This document shows, piece by piece, positions 13,618 through 27,300 of a stretch of 64,000 nt of DNA. The first letter of the stretch is position 1. Each line of letters starts with the position of its first letter. This stretch comes from Anisakis pegreffii (lineage: Eukaryota > Nematoda > Chromadorea > Rhabditida > Anisakidae). Made by a program: the position numbers and the translations under genes. The stretch lies in assembly GCA_035041965.1 (NCBI GenBank), contig JAPYMA010000634.1, forward strand, positions 1-64,000. Direction: 5' to 3'. The notes under the pieces are model-generated. The model ran no database searches, had not been told where the DNA came from, and saw only the letters and a program-made list of their open reading frames with translations.

Positions 13618-15478
13618 ATGTTCGGCGAGATATCTGAATGCTTCTTCGACACCAATGTTATCTTTAGCAGATGTATGAAATGCAGATATAAAGGATCCTC
13701 GTTTGCAGCATTCGTTCAACATTTCATCAGATATATTATTTTTTATGTCGCACTTAAAAAGTATTTGTTACATATCAGAGATTCAGTTTAAACCTTTAAG
13801 TGAGCGTCTCTGCTTGTATGTCTTGACACGGGATGATCGATCTCTGTCTCGTATTATCTACATGGAACGAGACGGAAGATCTAACTTTTTCGAATATCGA
13901 TACGAGTTGACAAATTTCAAGACATTTTGAAATTTTTTCTTGGAATCTCGAAATGCAGTGTTGCGCTAATGGTAACGTTAAGTGATGGGAGGCTCATCTC
14001 GGTAGGACAAGACAATACGACAAGTTTCAACGAGCCATCCTCGTTTCAATCCCATTTTTGCATTCGAAATAGGAATCATTTTCGAGACGTTGAACTTTTA
14101 TTCTCACTCCAACAAATCAAAAGCACGTCGATCAAGTGAGAGTTTTTAAAGTGGAATTTTAAAATTCTGATATGCTGACGCACGGCTGATATTCCAATGA
14201 GTATGCATATTCACGGTTACCTTATTTGCGAGAAGAATTGCAGGTACAGGTTTGCCATTCGCTAGTGTCACTTTGACATCCAAATCAGCTTTCCATTTCA
14301 ATGCTCCGTCATAAGTGGATTGTCTTGTTGAGTCGAATACGATTAATGCGCCATGCGCATCTTTATAATAAACACGAGTCATATTCCCGAATCGATCTTG
14401 ACCTCAATTCACAAATATTCATTTAATTTTTCAACAATAAATTCAACTGTTCCAATATGCACTCATCATAAATGATCATGAATCTCACAAATATTATCAA
14501 CACAATGTCTAGAAGGTATGCTGTCAGAATCACCAGCTCCAATCTGACTCAGAATTATTTTAACACAGTCAAATAACTTAAGCGTACGATGTGTCATATA
14601 AAATTGTTGCTATCAAATTCTTGTAAGTGAATGTGAATGATGATTCGTTGAACGGCTTATAGAATTATCGATCAATTATTGAATCTCATCTGATTTTCGC
14701 TAACCTTATTCGGAATTGCGTTCCGACGCACTTTTTATTGACCACTATACTATACGCATTCACGACTGTTTTTTGCAGTGATCAATATTAAATCGCACGC
14801 CTCAATGTGCTCAGCACAGACAATGGCATACCTTACGGTTGATGCAGATTAACTTTAACTGAACACAACAAACCTGATATATCCCATATTTGTAGTCTTA
14901 ATAGAGTATCTGCATCCCACAGCAATACTTTCATCGCAAAATCAACGCCAATCTAAAATTTGATAAGATAGTATTTATATCAAAATTGTCATTCTTTATG
15001 CAGAGGCTTATGCTTGGCACAGATAATAATATCATGAGCTGATCATGGGAGAACGAAACTCTTCGAACTCCTTGATTTAGTGCTAATGCAAAACTGCACA
15101 ACAATCATTCAAGTGCCGAAATTTTTGATCAAGATGCTCATATCAAATTGAAACATGCTAGAAATCAGTACGAATGGAATGGAATTTCGAAATGTTGCTG
15201 TTAAAAGGAATCATATGCGACGTTTCACGAGGTAATTCAACAGACTAAAGTCAGTTAAGTGCAATCGTTTATATTTTCGAAAAGCATTTTATTTCATCAA
15301 GAATAGCTGCGCATATGTGCATTCAAATGTGATACAAAGAAACTGAACAATAGGGAATTACGGTGGCTTTATAATATTGATTAAATAGATTATGAACGTA
15401 GCGCCGAACGATCGATGACTTGCCCGTGCCAACGTCACCAATTACAAGGATTTTAAATAGTAATTGTTTTTTGGTCAT
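13618..15478 (-). CDS. glo-1: Rab32/Rab38-family small GTPase (3' end incomplete)
   Basis: This is a Rab GTPase of the group acting in lysosome-related organelle biogenesis; the nematode member is GLO-1, needed for gut granules. Exons are 15478-15362, 14952-14874, 14402-14221 and 13752-13618, all in phase (171 codons). Visible motifs are the P-loop GDVGTGKSS, switch I ATIGVDFAMKVLLW (the IGVDFA..V..W pattern typical of Rab32/38), switch II WDISGQDRFGNMTRVYYKDA, G4 NKCD formed across an intron, and G5 TSAKDNI. The insertion DLDVKVTLANGKPVPA is also Rab32/38-like. Switch II has SGQD where most Rabs have AGQE. The start chosen is the ATG just before KKQLLFKILVIGD; the frame stays open a little upstream, so a longer N-terminus is possible. 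The symbol is by family assignment, not a database match. Confidence 0.88.
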
Positions 15479-17580
15479 TGATTTATTCGCATCAGATGTC
15501 GAGGGCTGGAATTTATAACTCGGTATGAAATTTCAATCTAATTCATCCACTTTTACATGCAGAAGTATTGTTTTTTTGTTCAGGTAGTGATGGAAACTTA
15601 TAACTCATCTTGAGTTGGATATTTCAGCATGGTAATTGGTTGATGGCTCAAAAATTACTCGAATTGTTGCTTTGAAACAGAATCAAGCGAAAAATAGCAG
15701 GAGAATATCACATAGTCAACGCTCGATTGTTTGATTCGAGCAGTCAAGCTGTCTGTCAGGATGAAAGTTTCTCTCTTTTTTAAGAAAAATTTGACTTCAA
15801 CGTTTAAATTCAAGATTTATTCGTTTAGCCTAAGTGAAAGTTCAACTTCAATGAAAAATTTAACACTCATGTGCAACATCGATTGATTGATGCATTGCAA
15901 CTTTTAAGTGCGGTTCTACTTCAACGTTCATGAACGCACTCAAACTCAGTGACAAAATTCAGATGTTGTTTTACATCACTTTGATTAAAATGTAACGGAA
16001 AAACGATGTATTGGTACTGACCTGTGAAGGAGATGCTTCCATGTTGTCGTTTAGAACGAGAGATTTCTGAACGTATTAGGAGTAATCGTCTGAAAATGTT
16101 GAGCAATAAACAGTTAGCCAAAACACTTTGTTTATTGATGAGAAAGGTATACGAAGAGTTGATGGTTGTGATCACAGAACTGGGTTGTGCCTAGTGAGCG
16201 ACGTTGCAATGAAACGAGGTTGAAAGTGTTGATAAAGATATGAACGTTATCAGTTGTCCGATAATGTCGTTGATAAAACGAGTGCACTCGAATGTTAATT
16301 AAAGATTCTCAGCGATATTATGGACTATATTCACTGGGCGTTTGTAATCAGTTTGATGTTTGAACACTCATTCATATCCCCAGCAAATTGCTTATTGGAA
16401 TATAACCTTCCATCCATACACGCTACTTGTAAACTGTTCACTTGGCAAGATGGAAAACAGTTCTTGTCAGATACATAATTGAAAGTGAAATGTTCAAGTT
16501 TCATCTGCTAAACGCATAATACAGTGAGGAAATAGCCAGCAACATTAGGTATAAACGTAATGACAGTAATGATGACAATAGTATTAATATTGGTTGCAGT
16601 AATAATAACAATCATATCATATCAGAGGTTTTTGGTTCCATAATCATATCAGTGGTTTTATTAGTGAAATCTAATATTCTTGCTGAATGCATGTACTATT
16701 TTGGTTGAATTCAACCTTAACTTCAACGTTAATAATTTTATGACATTGACTGTTAATTTCTATGAAATTTAAGTTTTGGCTGGAATGGACCATAATCACT
16801 CTTATTTTGTTTAATTTGAATCGAAATTATCGATTACTTAGTCAAAAAGTGCTCATTATTGGCATGTGGTCAAAATGACCTCAATATGTGTTTTCATGAA
16901 TGCTAGGATTATCAGGATGATATTTTGTAACCATCTGAGTGTTACCGAGTATTCTGAGGCGCATCAGCATGTAGTTCAAAATAAAATACGGGTAATCGCT
17001 AGCCGTTGGACTTACAACGAACCGAATTATTCACAACGAATAATTCCAAAACAGAGAAATTCACTCGACAAAAGCAATCAGAACGAAAACCTTACTCAGC
17101 AAAACCGTTTCGAAATTGTCGTGAATTATCCTATTCACGACCACCTCATGATGGATTCTTTAGTCTAATATCTATGTACTTTATCTTCGTGATTGTATTG
17201 AGATTATAAACTTGCAATGTATATCACATAACCTATCTTGCATCTTTCATGTATTATATTTGCTAAATTGCTCGTTACATTTATTGTTGTCGAATATGTT
17301 GTGTGTTTAAACGGTAAGTTAGCCAATCGCCTCTTCATCGCATCGTATCACACTCGGGAATACATGAGTTCCTTTTTCGCGATAGAAATAATTGCAGTGA
17401 TATGTCGCCTGTTTAGGCTGAACTGATAGGCGTTTTGACCACAATGATAACCAAAAATATATAGGAGCAATGAAATGATATTGTTTCAGCGAATCACGAT
17501 AATATTTAATACTTTCAGCATCATCGTAACGCTCTCCCATAGTTTTTTTTTTGAAATTTATTACGATGCGAGCCTTCGAT

Positions 17581-17814
17581 ATGAAGGTTTGCATTTGTCT
17601 CATTATAATAGCCACTTTACTGACTCGTTACTATAATTTCAACGTTAATGTTACCGGCCTCGTCTTTGTTGGTATGCCAGCCAAAATAAAACTGTCGTCT
17701 TGTCCACGTAAATCAAAGGAACTCAGAAAGATCATTGATGTAGAATTGAAAATGAAAGTGACTACGCAGTTGTCGCGACTAACGATTAATTGCGAGGAAG
17801 AAAAATTCAGCTAA
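17581..17814 (+). CDS. Possible small secreted protein
   Basis: A 77-codon frame starts with a signal-peptide-like segment (MKVCICLIIIATLLT) followed by VNVTGLVFVGMPAKIKL, a pattern faintly like the start of nematode transthyretin-like secreted proteins. An in-frame ATG lies 10 codons upstream at 17551. There is no homology beyond this impression, no clear splice context, and the frame ends at TAA. It could be a real short gene, a first exon, or chance. Confidence 0.2.
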   Translation: MKVCICLIIIATLLTRYYNFNVNVTGLVFVGMPAKIKLSSCPRKSKELRKIIDVELKMKVTTQLSRLTINCEEEKFS

Positions 17815-18203
17815 ACACACATTTTCACATATCTCTCACAGTAAAATTATGAACATTATATATAGTATGTTACATTCACCAATATCTTCCAGATACCACA
17901 TTACAAGTATACATTTATGTGTAATCTACATAATCGTCATATCATGCATAGCAACCTTCATGCCGATTATAAACAAGTTTCTCATTGTTTTGTTCATAAA
18001 AAATCTGTGACAGATGGATTCGCTATTTGGTTACTGAATTCCCGTCGGATGCGGTTCTTATTGAGCATCACTTTTCAATTTCTGGTCCTAAATATTTGTT
18101 ACAGTTCTAATTAATTTGTTTTTCCAATAGGTCAAGCATATCAAATATGTTGATTCGCGTATGTTTATGGTTAGCGTTATTGTCGTTACGTTTAATCAAC
18201 ATT

Positions 18204-18225
18204 GGTTTAATTACCCAGCGTTGAG
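18204..18225 (+). other. SL1-like spliced-leader sequence
   Basis: The 22 bases begin GGTTTAATTACCCA, identical to the first 14 bases of nematode SL1, and end TTGAG. By my count 19 of 22 positions match. In a functional SL RNA gene the exon is followed by GT; here it is followed by GC, and I see no Sm-binding site or terminal hairpin within the next 100 bases. It is therefore more likely a relic: a decayed SL RNA gene or the 5' end of a retrocopied trans-spliced mRNA. Confidence 0.45.
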
Positions 18226-21200
18226 GCGGATTTCAATCAAGATTGGAGCCACAAAACGATAATTACAAAGTGTATCAATTCAAATCGAATGAATACCAGT
18301 TTATATTCATTGACAAGGGCTACCTCAAGCTTGGCATCTGATTCGATTGTAAGTATTCAAATCAACTGTATCACAAGTTGCTTCAAGTTGTCCTGTTTTC
18401 AATTCTTGTTGTCAAGTACTACTAAAATAATCATTCCAAGTCACTGTACCGTCAGAACAGTAATTCTTTTTCTTCCTAATACAACAATATTCAACATGCC
18501 GACCGACCATCCAGCAAATTGCTCTATTCAGTGCACTTATCAAACATTAACAAAATCTTCAATGATATCAGTACCACAATCCTCAATCTCTGGAATAACC
18601 ACTGAATCTTAGCAACTCAATCGTCATTCCGATCAGTTGGATTATGTGTCGTTAAACTGCATCAGTTAAGCTATACTAAATGGCTTATTAAAGTTACGCT
18701 TGCTGTAATTTGTTTTGGTGCGTAAATCTTGAGCAAATCAAAGGTCTTAACTTCAAGCTTTATTTGGTGCAGTCATTTGTGCTGTATTTGTTAATTTCAA
18801 TTCATCGCCACTTCATATATCGTTTCAATTTTATTATTATCATTCATCTTGCAACATCAATTTGCCTCATTCTATTCTCGTTAACAAACCATTATTAAGG
18901 TATTACAATCGATGTATTTTAATAACAATCAATTCAGTCTCTGTTCCACCCTCACAACAACGCTCTTAATTACTCATAATAATTACGTGGTGGCTCAACC
19001 GGTGCCGACAATTTCATATGATCTCAACTTGTCACATTCTACAGCTATCAAAGGTAAAGGTCGTTCTTGTGAAGCTGAATAAAACTATTACTTTATCAAA
19101 ACAGACTCTCGGAGGATTATCCGTTAAATGGAGAATGTACCAAGTAGTCAAACCGAAGATGCATTCCACAAATCCAGACCGAAGTTCTAAACTTATTCCA
19201 AACTCTTAAAGACTCATTAAAATCGTATTGTTCATATACTATTAAAGTACTGTTGAAAGCGTCAAATGTTTATGTAAAGATATTATCATTTAGCAATTTC
19301 ATGTTCATTTGTGCTTAACATAAAAATATGAATATCTTGTGATAGATAGTTCATTGCTGTGGTCAGAGTTACGATCGAATCTGACTTACAAAGAAATCTC
19401 CTGTCCCCGTTGTCGTCGTAAGTCTGTAACTACGTATAAACAAAGTGATGTTCTTAGAAAAATGACAAAGTGATGTTTGTCATTTCGTTTTTTTTAATTT
19501 GGTAAATGCAGTAAAAATATCGTAAAGATATGAAGGAAACAATAGGTTACTATTTCTCAATAATAAAAATTTGTAACGAAATTTCGCAATCAATTGTCTG
19601 TTAGTAAAAATGCAGACGCCGGTAAATTACTGCCTGAGACCATGGAGAACAATCATCGAACACCGTTGATCTGAGAAACGAATTGTTTAGCGTAAGAAAA
19701 ATGAAAGCAGGAAAGTGTTATACGGAACTGAAATTTTCCACTCCTTCATTCTGCTTTTTTGATCTTTCTTCTTTCAGTACAACAAATTCATGGCTGCGTG
19801 GATACTTTTGCTTTTATGCAGTTATCTGTAAAATTTGAAAGGATAAAATTAATAAAATTTTGCCTCGAATCTCATCGCATTATAATGCAAGTGAGTGAAT
19901 GGGTGGGAACAACTGATTTCAGCGAATGTGTAAATTGACGAAGATGTATTCGTGAATAAATAGTTGCATTTATATGAATTTGTCACTATTTTATTCGGCG
20001 ATTAATTAATCATGCGCATTGTAGTAATGATGTGTGTAGGTGATCATTAAACGAATTGGTTTGTTGTTGCTTGCACGAGGATGATGCATACTTTACTCAT
20101 AGACGTAATCGATGAATAAGATGAAGCAGCACGTGCTTTAGACTGGCACATAGCCAGCTGAGTAGCAGCTTCACATCCGATGAGAGTTAAACAATTGTGA
20201 GGGAGTTGATTTGAGATGAGGTGATATATAACATCCAACCCCCACCGTATGTTATTTTATGAAATAACGCCTACCGTCTATCTCCCTCATTATTAATGAA
20301 TCATCATTTGTCTATTCCTTCTACAATAACTCTAAGATATCCAAGAATGTCTAGCTGAATGTTTTGCTGTCAACATGAAGCCTCTTAAATCATTCGCCTA
20401 ACTACCTCACATCCGAAATTGAACTGTTAGTTTCAAACGCTTCATTATAATGTTATCTAAATTCCTCTTTCATGCTGTTCGTCTTCTTTTCATGTCTCCT
20501 CTATCCTTACAAAACAAATTTATTCATCTCAACCGAATGCTTTCTCCTCAGCATTGCATTTTTCTGCCCACATGTACTCGCATGTGTTACAACAACAGTT
20601 TCAAGCTAAGACTTCTCGTTTTTATTCTTCTTTTTCTTTATTTTCTTGTCAAGATTCATGTGATTTCATTGTGATGATATCCTATTAAACGGTAGCAATT
20701 TGAGAATGTGAAATGAGATAAAAATTATTGGAAATGATGAATTTGTTGTTACAAATTGATGAAAAAAATCGTACTTAAGGAACAATTGAAATTTTGTGTT
20801 TGGATGAAGATGGATAGGATGTGCTTTGAAAAAGATTGATTAATTGCAAAAATATGTTGTTAACGTTTTGATTAAATGTTTTCACAGTTTGTAATGACAT
20901 ACAATGTGGTACGGTAAACGGTTGCTTTGTTAAGAGCTTGTTTCGCGTCAAGACGAAAGAATAAGGCTTTTTGATTCCCCGAATTCTCAGTGAGCAGTTT
21001 GAAGCGAACGGAGAATTCAAAAAATCAGAAGTAATCCTTCGAGAGCGATGTTTGAAAGAGAAAAAAATGGAATCCGCAATGGAATTTCATGTCGATTGCG
21101 ATGAAAAGACATCATTCGTTAGTGTATTCTCGGCTCTCTTCTTGACATCATAAGAAGATGAAATGCTTGATGAAAAAATGAGTTGTTCGGAGAAAAATAT

Positions 21201-21242
21201 TTGACGAAGTTATGCAAATGAGTGTTGAATGAAATCAATAAA

Positions 21243-21244
<2 letters not shown>

Positions 21245-21339
<95 letters not shown>

Positions 21340-21357
21340 ATATATATATATATATAT
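21245..21357. repeat. (TA)n microsatellite
   Basis: This is about 110 bp of almost pure TA dinucleotides with one short TTTTA interruption. It yields artefactual IYIYIY open frames on both strands. Confidence 0.95.
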
Positions 21358-24300
21358 GCGTTGTTTTTATGCGGCAAATCGCTTCTTTCACTTGACGAAT
21401 CGATGAAAATATTATAAGTTGATGCCGATGCATTTCCATCAGTCGTCACTCAAACAACATTCATTTACCACACACACATATCATATCATAACAATTATTC
21501 AGTAATCAACTATTAATAACATCATTTGTTTTTATCCTATATCTCGTTATAAACATGTATACTACACTCAACGGACACGTTTGTTTGTGAATCAACTACT
21601 ACAGTAATACTCCTTTATTAATCAATTATTTGTTCCATGTGTCTCTCTTAACTTGGTGCCATTTTAATAAAATTTACTTTGTCATTCATTTCTCTTATAA
21701 TAGTCAACTGCGACGCGACATGTTGATTTGATTTTAACGGTAAAGAGGGTCTTCACTTTTGAAAAAGAGACGAAGTGATGAGGAAAACGAAACGCAGCAG
21801 CGATGGTGAACATTTGCGATGCTGAAACTATTCTACAGAATCTTTTAACGTCACTCATTCGTGTATGTTGCGTCATACAAAATTTTTGGTTGTTTCATAA
21901 CCTGCAGCAAGCTTTGCATTACGACATGTAGCTCGGAGAGCCTATCGCTCAGTAGCTGTAGAGTCTGATGTGCTACGTGCGATGCGAATAATGCAACAGT
22001 TTGAGAACAAATATTTTGTCTGTTTTTTTGTGAAATGAGAATATACCTAGTGAAGAGATATGTAGAAGTGAGTAAATTATTCGAACGACTCACTGACGTG
22101 TTCCGCGCAAGTATTCGTTGTATTATGCAGGTTATGGTTACATGTTTTTGTCTGGCGTTGAGAAACAACTGTTCAAATGAATGTACGACTTCAACTGTGG
22201 ACAAAAATCGGGTGGAAACTATCGCATTGATCAAGAACGCTTGATTCTTCAGTTGCGACTATCCTTTTTGAGCATAGTAGGCCTATTACTAACAAGGATG
22301 GAATCATGCACAATTATGGCGCGTTTGTCGAGTAAGAATAAAAAGTTGGTCAGAGAGTCATGATTATGCTCACTATCATTCGCACGCTTACTCGATCTCA
22401 CTGATATGAGTTCATGTAGATTTCAGTGCGAACTCATCCGTCGAGATATCGCTTGTTGTTTTTCGCTGAGATGTACGCCTGCGTTTCGTTATGATCACGT
22501 TCGAAAGTCAACGTTTCGTTAACTTCATCCCATGTGATTCATTCATCTGCTTCGTGAGACATACGGCGGAAGCATGTTAATATCGGAAGTGATTTTTTTA
22601 AACAATCGTCTCCATTAACCATTTAAAGCACTTCTGAAACATCAGTCATATCAACAACTGTTTAGCCTTGAGTTTGTAAGCTGACTTCGAGAAGCTATCC
22701 GTATCAAGCTTTCTTCTTGTTAAACTGCTTTTCTTCTCCGATTTTCTCAAGTTTCATCCTGTCACAGGTAATTATTCTTGTCTTTCCCTGTTTATGAATC
22801 TACTTGATTGTTCTTATCCATTGGGTTAAATGTTATCCATTCTTCACAACTTATCCTAACGGCCAGTATTTAAGTAAATAAAGTCATCATATGACTCTAC
22901 TGTTATCCCACTGTTCATGTCATTCGACTGTTTGTCTGAGTGAGGTTTTCCGAGTATGTGAATTACTTATCATTGGTTGCTGTCTTCTTCTACCTGTACA
23001 AAACTTTACCACTCGCGCAACTTTTAATTTTCTTCTTCCCTCTGTATTTCTCTACAGCGCGCATTTTCTTCTCTTTCGACTAAAAAAATGCAGTCGTTGT
23101 TTTGATGTTCTATTCGATCAAAAATTCGGGTTTTTGCTCTTATTGGATGTTTTTATGGCATTGTTGAAAGCGTTTTTTTTTGTATTTTCAGAATGATGAT
23201 TTCAAACTGATGATCTTTCAAATATTATAATTCAACTTAAGAGGTTTCTTCTCATCGATGCCACTCAGTCCAGCTAAATTTTCACTGTTTCACTAAAAAA
23301 TGAAAGTGACTGTCACAAATCACTATCAATTTTTGATTGTGGAAAAACAAGTATGAAAAAAAGGTATTCGATGAAATCGCATTCAGGTGTTGAAAAGCTA
23401 TAAGGAATTACGTAAAATATTTAATGGGTGGAAAGAGGCGACGAAAACTGCTGATTATTTGCGTGAAGCGAGTTAATTTACAATTTGTTGATATGGTATA
23501 TAGTAGTGACTGAGTTTGCTAACATCAACGGTCATTAGCAACGACAGCGATGGATTAAGAGTTTCAAAGCTTTCATTTGATGTTGTCAACTCCTGTTGCT
23601 TATTTCTATAATAAGAAACCAATAAAAGACTTTCACAACAAAACTTCAGTTCAGCTGTATAAAGCAATTGATATAGATATTGAGCAGTATTAAATTGCAT
23701 ATCAGAAACAGTTTTATGCATTTCACAACGTTACCTAATTTCATTGCTCATCATGTGTTTTCTCGATTGTTGCTTTAGCAATGATCGATATCTTACAGCT
23801 GATGACACTCATTCAAATCTTACGTCACATTATCAATCCCTCGAGTAAACGCGAGTTTTGAGTTGGGTAAAATTTGTTTGCTCGAAATGATTCGTCAAAC
23901 ACGAACAACTAACATCAAATATCCTTATTTTCTTGAACGACAACTCGAGAAGCTGGTCGACTTACTTTGTTCACTAATACCAATTGAAACTAAGCTATTC
24001 ATTTGCTATGATAACACCAATAGCGTGAAGAGCGTGATTTGTTAAAATTTTTAAGTTAATCGAATATTCAAATTATAGCCCTTTTCCTCCTTTTATAGTC
24101 AGCTTTCCGTGTTCCCACTGTTGTTCATCAATTGGCTATTAATTATGTTCGACAAATTCACTGGTTTTTGCTCATTCGTTGTCAAGAAATACGATATAAT
24201 TGCTGAGATATACTTTAAGAATACATCATTTTCTCACCTTTTTGTTTTGTTTCAAAAACAACTCATGAAATTTATTCGTTCATTAATCAATTCTCTTAGC

Positions 24301-27300
24301 ACAACTCATTGACGTTCATTATTAAAAAAGGCATTAAACTTTTGAAAAACAACTGGAAGTGCGCGCACAACTTATTCAGAAATTCACTCGAAAACCTCGA
24401 AACAAATTAACTTGCTCACTTAACAAGCATATTATCATAATTAGTATTGTTCCATTCTCCTCATTAAAATCAACGGATGTTACTGAGATTTCAGGTGTTG
24501 TCATTAAAATAGCTCATCTAGTTATCTCAATGAGCAAGCATGTGACTTATACGTGCGATCGGCCAATTCAAAAATACCTCTGCAGCAAACACATCCGTTT
24601 ATCTTGTATGGATCTAACAGCGAAATGAGATGAGCACTTTTCTAAATGAAAAACTTTGTGTTATTTGTTTGTCAAGGTGCTGTTTACGCTTTCCTATGAT
24701 GCGGCATATTTGTATAACAATCCAATCCAAGTACATTGTTGTTTGATAATACAGCTGTCTTACTAGCAATGAATGAAGTTATTACAATAATCTTATGTCA
24801 TCGTTCACGTCCACACACTCAAAATCAACACCACTGATCCACTTCAATGATACTGACTGCTAGTGCTTAATCTCATCTTCACCCCATTTGCCTTCCGTTT
24901 ATTGTTGTAAGCTTTAGTACTTGAATTGCCCATCTTTGTGCCTTTATTTTGACGTGTTCACCTCAAGCGACGAACACACTTCCATTAGTAGTAAACTTTG
25001 CTGGGTGTTTAATGCTGACATGCGTTTGCTTTTCCTATTCGCCAAAAATTCATGCATGTCAACTGGAGACGACTGTTGTGGTCACAATCTACCGGTAAGT
25101 ATGTTGAATTCTTGCATGCGAGGAATGGATCAAAAATTGTCACACGCTGTCTTGTGGATTGAAAATATAAAAGCCTGCTTTTATCCCATTACCATTTCTT
25201 GAAATTTTTATTATATTTGTATGGATTGTTAAAGCAGCTATAATGATACCAATATGATTACTCTCAGTTGTATTATTCATAATTTCGACTGCAAATATTC
25301 TCATCACATTTTGTGACAATATGAATTGACATCATATTCAGCATTCACACTATGTGAAAATTGTAAACCAATGGACAATGCAAACATATTCGAATGTAAG
25401 TTGAAACTACCCTCAGTGATGTGTTCTTTTCTAGTGAACATCTACCCCGTCCCTAAACGACCAATTCCTACTTTTCAACTTGTCTTTTTTCTTTCCAACA
25501 TGTTTTTCATTTTCAGCAAGCTAATATTTTCAAACATATGAAGATCGGCAGCTGAAAATTTTCAAGATCCTTTCATTCACACAGCACTTAGATCGATTGT
25601 CTAGTGAGTTATTTGTTTCTGGATCACGTTCATTAAATCCAAGTAACAGCCATGTGCTGATTGAGTTGTGCAAGTAATTGTTTGCCATGAACATCACAAC
25701 AATGATTTCGTGCTATCAGAACAAAACCAAGAGGATAGCATCTTTTGGTGAGCTATTGTGAGTATACATGTTCGATTGATTTGTCTAGTTCGATGCTCTT
25801 GTGACACTTTTCGGGCGCTCTTTTTCTTGTTTATGATTGAGGTGCCATTCAACTGAACTTTTTTTTTCACTTACATCTCGCCTCAATTGAAGCTGACTTA
25901 TAATTGACTGCATTTGCTCAAGTGGAGTTCGAATTATTTCTTCGTTCCCCTCAATTATTCGCGCTTCTTTGCTTTTAATGACCTCATTCGTCTACAGAGC
26001 TGCATCATGCGATATATTATGCAATGAAAACTGATGCAAAAGCATTGCCATTAGAAGTGAGTTACAATCCAGTGGGGATAGTAGTTTCAACGAAAAATGA
26101 ATAAAATTATGAGTGGGCGAAGTAATGTTTGGACAGCGCTTTATCCGCGGGCAGTTGTATGATGCTTCGCAAAGATTTTCATTTGAGGAGTATGGTTAGC
26201 ATCAGTAGCGTTCTTTTGCCCACCAGATTTGATTCAAGCGATTTTGCTTCGTTCTTTCTGATGCCACGAGTTACCAGCGCTATTCTGAGTGGTAGTTTCC
26301 AGCCAGCTTGATACGTATATGAAACACTTTGAGCATGTCGATTCAGTTGATGTCGTTTGCGAATTGTGTGTAATTCATTTTAAGAAACATTCGAAAGAAC
26401 TAATTGGCTCTCTTGCCTGAAGCAATTTTATGTTGTTGCCACAAAATTGCACTGACCTAATCAGTTTCTGATAAGAATTTCTAGAAGCGAGATATTGAAC
26501 ATCTCATTTTATCAGTGCAGCTAGCCGAAATGAAAAGAGTTAGTCAAGAATGTAGAAAGTCATATCAGTGAATTGATAACGATCATATCAGTTCATTCGG
26601 GCTACTAAACAAACATCCTCTTCCGTTCAGTAATAGTCGTCGACAGTTCCTGATGAAGATCATTCTACTCGAATCTTACACCGTTTACAGTGTAATTGAA
26701 TGTCAGTTCGGAAGGAAAATCTAAATATAATATTAGGCATGCTTCGACGATACTTTTTATAATGAGTGTGGGAAGAATCTAATACATTGATTTACCAGAT
26801 TTGGATATATGTAGATTGCGCTTAGAATCACGTCAAGGTTTCGGCTTGAGATAAACACAACTTGCTCATTCTAATTTGTGATCAGATGAAGTTTTAAAAT
26901 TCGGTTGATAGCGACATAGTAGCATCGATATTGTGTATTTGTTTGAAAGTTATATGAATATGGATTACTCTGTCGCAATTGCAGCTGAACATACGTAAAT
27001 GTTGGCCATTTTTCTTTTCTCTTACGAACGTCAAATAAAACGGTCGTCTGCCTGCATTCCAAATCGCAATTTACTCGCTGAACCATTATGCGCTCATGTG
27101 TTTCTTCTAACAGAAATAAACCAGCGAATGCTTCATTATCAGTTTCATTAGCTTCAGCAAAATCCTTCATTCTTATGTCTTATATGGCATCTAGTTGCAT
27201 CTTGCCAGCGCTACTCCACTATTGTATACCTGAATAGGTGATTCGCGTTTAGAGATAGATGTGTGATTCATGCACAACTTCACAATGCATCTGTTTTCCA

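Noticed and set aside
16560..16640. Run of GTAATAATAACAATCATATCATATCAG-like short repeats
   Set aside because: Ordinary AT-rich low complexity with no consistent unit.
21210..21449. Open frames rich in alternating Ile and Tyr on both strands
   Set aside because: They are direct translations of the TA microsatellite.
21851..22234. 127-codon minus-strand frame
   Set aside because: No splice or start context and no family; the opposite strand has a more exon-like segment at 21906-22014, itself only a weak candidate.
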